From Wenzhouxiangella sp. (GTDB lineage Bacteria; Pseudomonadota; Gammaproteobacteria; Xanthomonadales; Wenzhouxiangellaceae): a DNA stretch of 6,928 nt. Positions 6,191-6,928 of the stretch are shown piece by piece. The number at the start of each line of letters is the position of its first letter. Position 1 is the first letter of the stretch. The position numbers and the translations under genes are program-made. A model generated the notes under the pieces. That model did not search any database, was not told the DNA's origin, and was given only the letters and a program-made list of their open reading frames with translations. Where the stretch lies: assembly GCA_021767625.1 (NCBI GenBank), contig JAASTB010000120.1, forward strand, positions 1 to 6,928, in the 5' to 3' direction.

Positions 6191-6541
6191 TCACACAAGG
6201 CAATCCAGCCAATCGAGCAACATGTGCATCAGCAGGCCCAGTCCGACCAGGTGGATCGCACGGGCGGTCGGAGGCAGACCCTGCTCGTTGCCGGTGCGCC
6301 GCCGAATCAGCGGCAGCGCGAAAAGCGCCACGTAGACGGCAATAGCGGGCACGGTGTGCAGCGGATGGAAGCCGATGGAGCAGCGTTCGGGATCGTAGAT
6401 CGGGTCAGCCAGCAGATGGTCGGCGTCGATCAGCAAGGTGGCGATCATGATCAGGCCAGCCGTCTTCCAGCGCTCGCGGTAGAAGGCCAGAGCGACCAAC
6501 AGCGGCACGGCGAAATGCAGAGCGATGTGGACCACGTTCAA
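6191..6541 (-). CDS. DUF6122-type small membrane protein
   Basis: A 116-aa protein with four predicted membrane helices (about 6-21, 27-44, 63-79 and 94-115). Conserved polar residues sit in or beside them: LH9F, D39-A-D41-H42, RCSIGFHPLH (H59, H62) and H106-MLL-D110. I recognise this pattern, especially LIDADHLLADPIYDPERC, as the DUF6122 family from memory. The His/Asp layout recalls the larger YdjM/YbcI-like (DUF457) membrane proteins annotated as putative metal-dependent hydrolases. A metal-binding membrane enzyme is therefore a reasonable inference, but no function is known to me. An in-frame TAG lies two codons upstream and no ATG is available, so it starts at TTG 6541 or GTG 6535. The TTG start keeps the family-like lead before the first helix. 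It lies 67 bp downstream of the cyclase gene on the same strand and may be co-transcribed with it. Confidence 0.78.
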   Translation of the reverse strand: MNVVHIALHFAVPLLVALAFYRERWKTAGLIMIATLLIDADHLLADPIYDPERCSIGFHPLHTVPAIAVYVALFALPLIRRRTGNEQGLPPTARAIHLVGLGLLMHMLLDWLDCLV

Positions 6542-6556
6542 TCGCTACGCCGCCCA

Positions 6557-6592
6557 AGCGATCAATCGGATTTCGCTCAGCAGCTGAAATCC
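6557..6592. repeat. Two overlapping inverted repeats between the cyclase and DUF6122 genes
   Basis: GGATTTC (6568-6574) pairs perfectly with GAAATCC (6586-6592) across an 11-nt loop, and AGCGA (6557-6561) pairs with TCGCT (6573-6577) across another 11-nt loop. The two stems share bases, so in RNA they would exclude each other. No U-tract follows on either strand, so this is not a standard intrinsic terminator. It could be a weak RNA structure in the leader of the DUF6122 gene, or chance. Confidence 0.3.
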
Positions 6593-6608
6593 CCGCACAC
6601 TTCCACCC

Positions 6609-6928
6609 CTAGAGACTCGCCACGCGATTTCGCCCCGATTCCTTGGCCTGGTAGAGCGCCTGGTCGGCGCGTGAGACCGCCGATTCCATGCCGTCGTCCA
6701 TGGCGACCTCGGTCACGCCCACGCTGATGCTGAGCCGGACGTCGTCGCCGTTGAAACTGAAACTGCGCTCCTCGACGAAGCGGCGGATTTTCTCGGCCAC
6801 TTCGGCGGCCTGACGGGCATTGCATCCGGACATGAGCACCAGAAACTCATCGCCACCCCAACGGCAAAGCGTGTCGGATTCCCGGATCACGCTGCTGATC
6901 ACCTCGGTAAACTGCCTGAGCACGCCAT
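6609..6928 (-). CDS. Diguanylate cyclase, C-terminal part of GGDEF domain (5' end beyond right edge)
   Basis: About 106 codons of the 3' end are present, ending at TAG 6611-6609, and the frame is open to the window edge. The visible sequence begins within the domain at VLRQFTEVI; the codon read as a start at 6923 is an internal GTG. The active-site loop RWGGDEF (GGDEF encoded at 6857-6843) is canonical. RESD lies exactly five residues before it, so the RxxD product-inhibition site is intact. The C-terminal half follows with LSISVGVTEV, then SRADQALYQAKESGRNRV, the usual end of the domain. The protein should make cyclic di-GMP from two GTP and be feedback-inhibited by it. No EAL domain follows. 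The sensory N-terminus is outside the window, so the signal is unknown. Confidence 0.95.
   Translation of the reverse strand, partial: GVLRQFTEVISSVIRESDTLCRWGGDEFLVLMSGCNARQAAEVAEKIRRFVEERSFSFNGDDVRLSISVGVTEVAMDDGMESAVSRADQALYQAKESGRNRVASL

Noticed and set aside
6023..6727. 234-codon plus-strand frame across the convergent gap and the minus-strand genes
   Set aside because: It is Gln/Arg/His-rich without motifs and runs opposite two recognisable minus-strand proteins.

Overview
The window is GC-rich chromosomal DNA with strong G/C bias at third codon positions and tightly packed, often overlapping genes. Its families (HAE1-type RND pump, ThDP-dependent lyase, BASS transporter, two SDR oxidoreductases, TauE/SafE permease, GGDEF cyclase) suggest a free-living Gram-negative proteobacterium. 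A gammaproteobacterium of the Chromatiales/Xanthomonadales-Wenzhouxiangella kind is my best guess, but the sequence does not settle it. I see no mobile element, CRISPR array, tRNA or rRNA.

Layout: (1) 1-656, minus strand: the first ~218 codons of an RND efflux pump, running off the left edge. (2) 657-899: divergent intergenic region with a small inverted repeat and a weak promoter candidate facing right. (3) 900-6026, plus strand: five genes in one tightly coupled transcription unit. They encode a ThDP-dependent enzyme of the acetolactate synthase superfamily, a BASS-family (bile acid:Na+ symporter-like) transporter, an extended SDR (NAD-dependent epimerase/dehydratase type), a classical SDR and a TauE/SafE-type permease. 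Only one gap (21 nt) occurs inside the unit; the other three junctions are ATGA, ATGA and TGATG overlaps. (4) 6027-6190: convergent intergenic region holding a perfect FNR/ANR-type palindrome (TTGAT-N4-ATCAA). (5) 6191-6541, minus: a small four-helix membrane protein of the DUF6122 type. (6) 6609-6928, minus: the C-terminal part of a GGDEF diguanylate cyclase with intact active-site and inhibitory-site motifs, running off the right edge.

Functional reading: the five-gene operon looks like a self-contained pathway for a small organic anion. The BASS protein would import it, the ThDP enzyme would cleave or ligate a 2-oxo acid or aldehyde, the two SDRs would carry out NAD(P)-dependent redox or epimerisation steps, and the TauE/SafE protein would export an anionic product. 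No substrate can be read from the sequence. I do not recognise the cluster as a named pathway, and it is the most promising candidate here for an undescribed system. The ThDP enzyme has Cys-Asp where the family normally has Asn-Asn in the cofactor motif, and the classical SDR has Asp at the usual catalytic Asn position.
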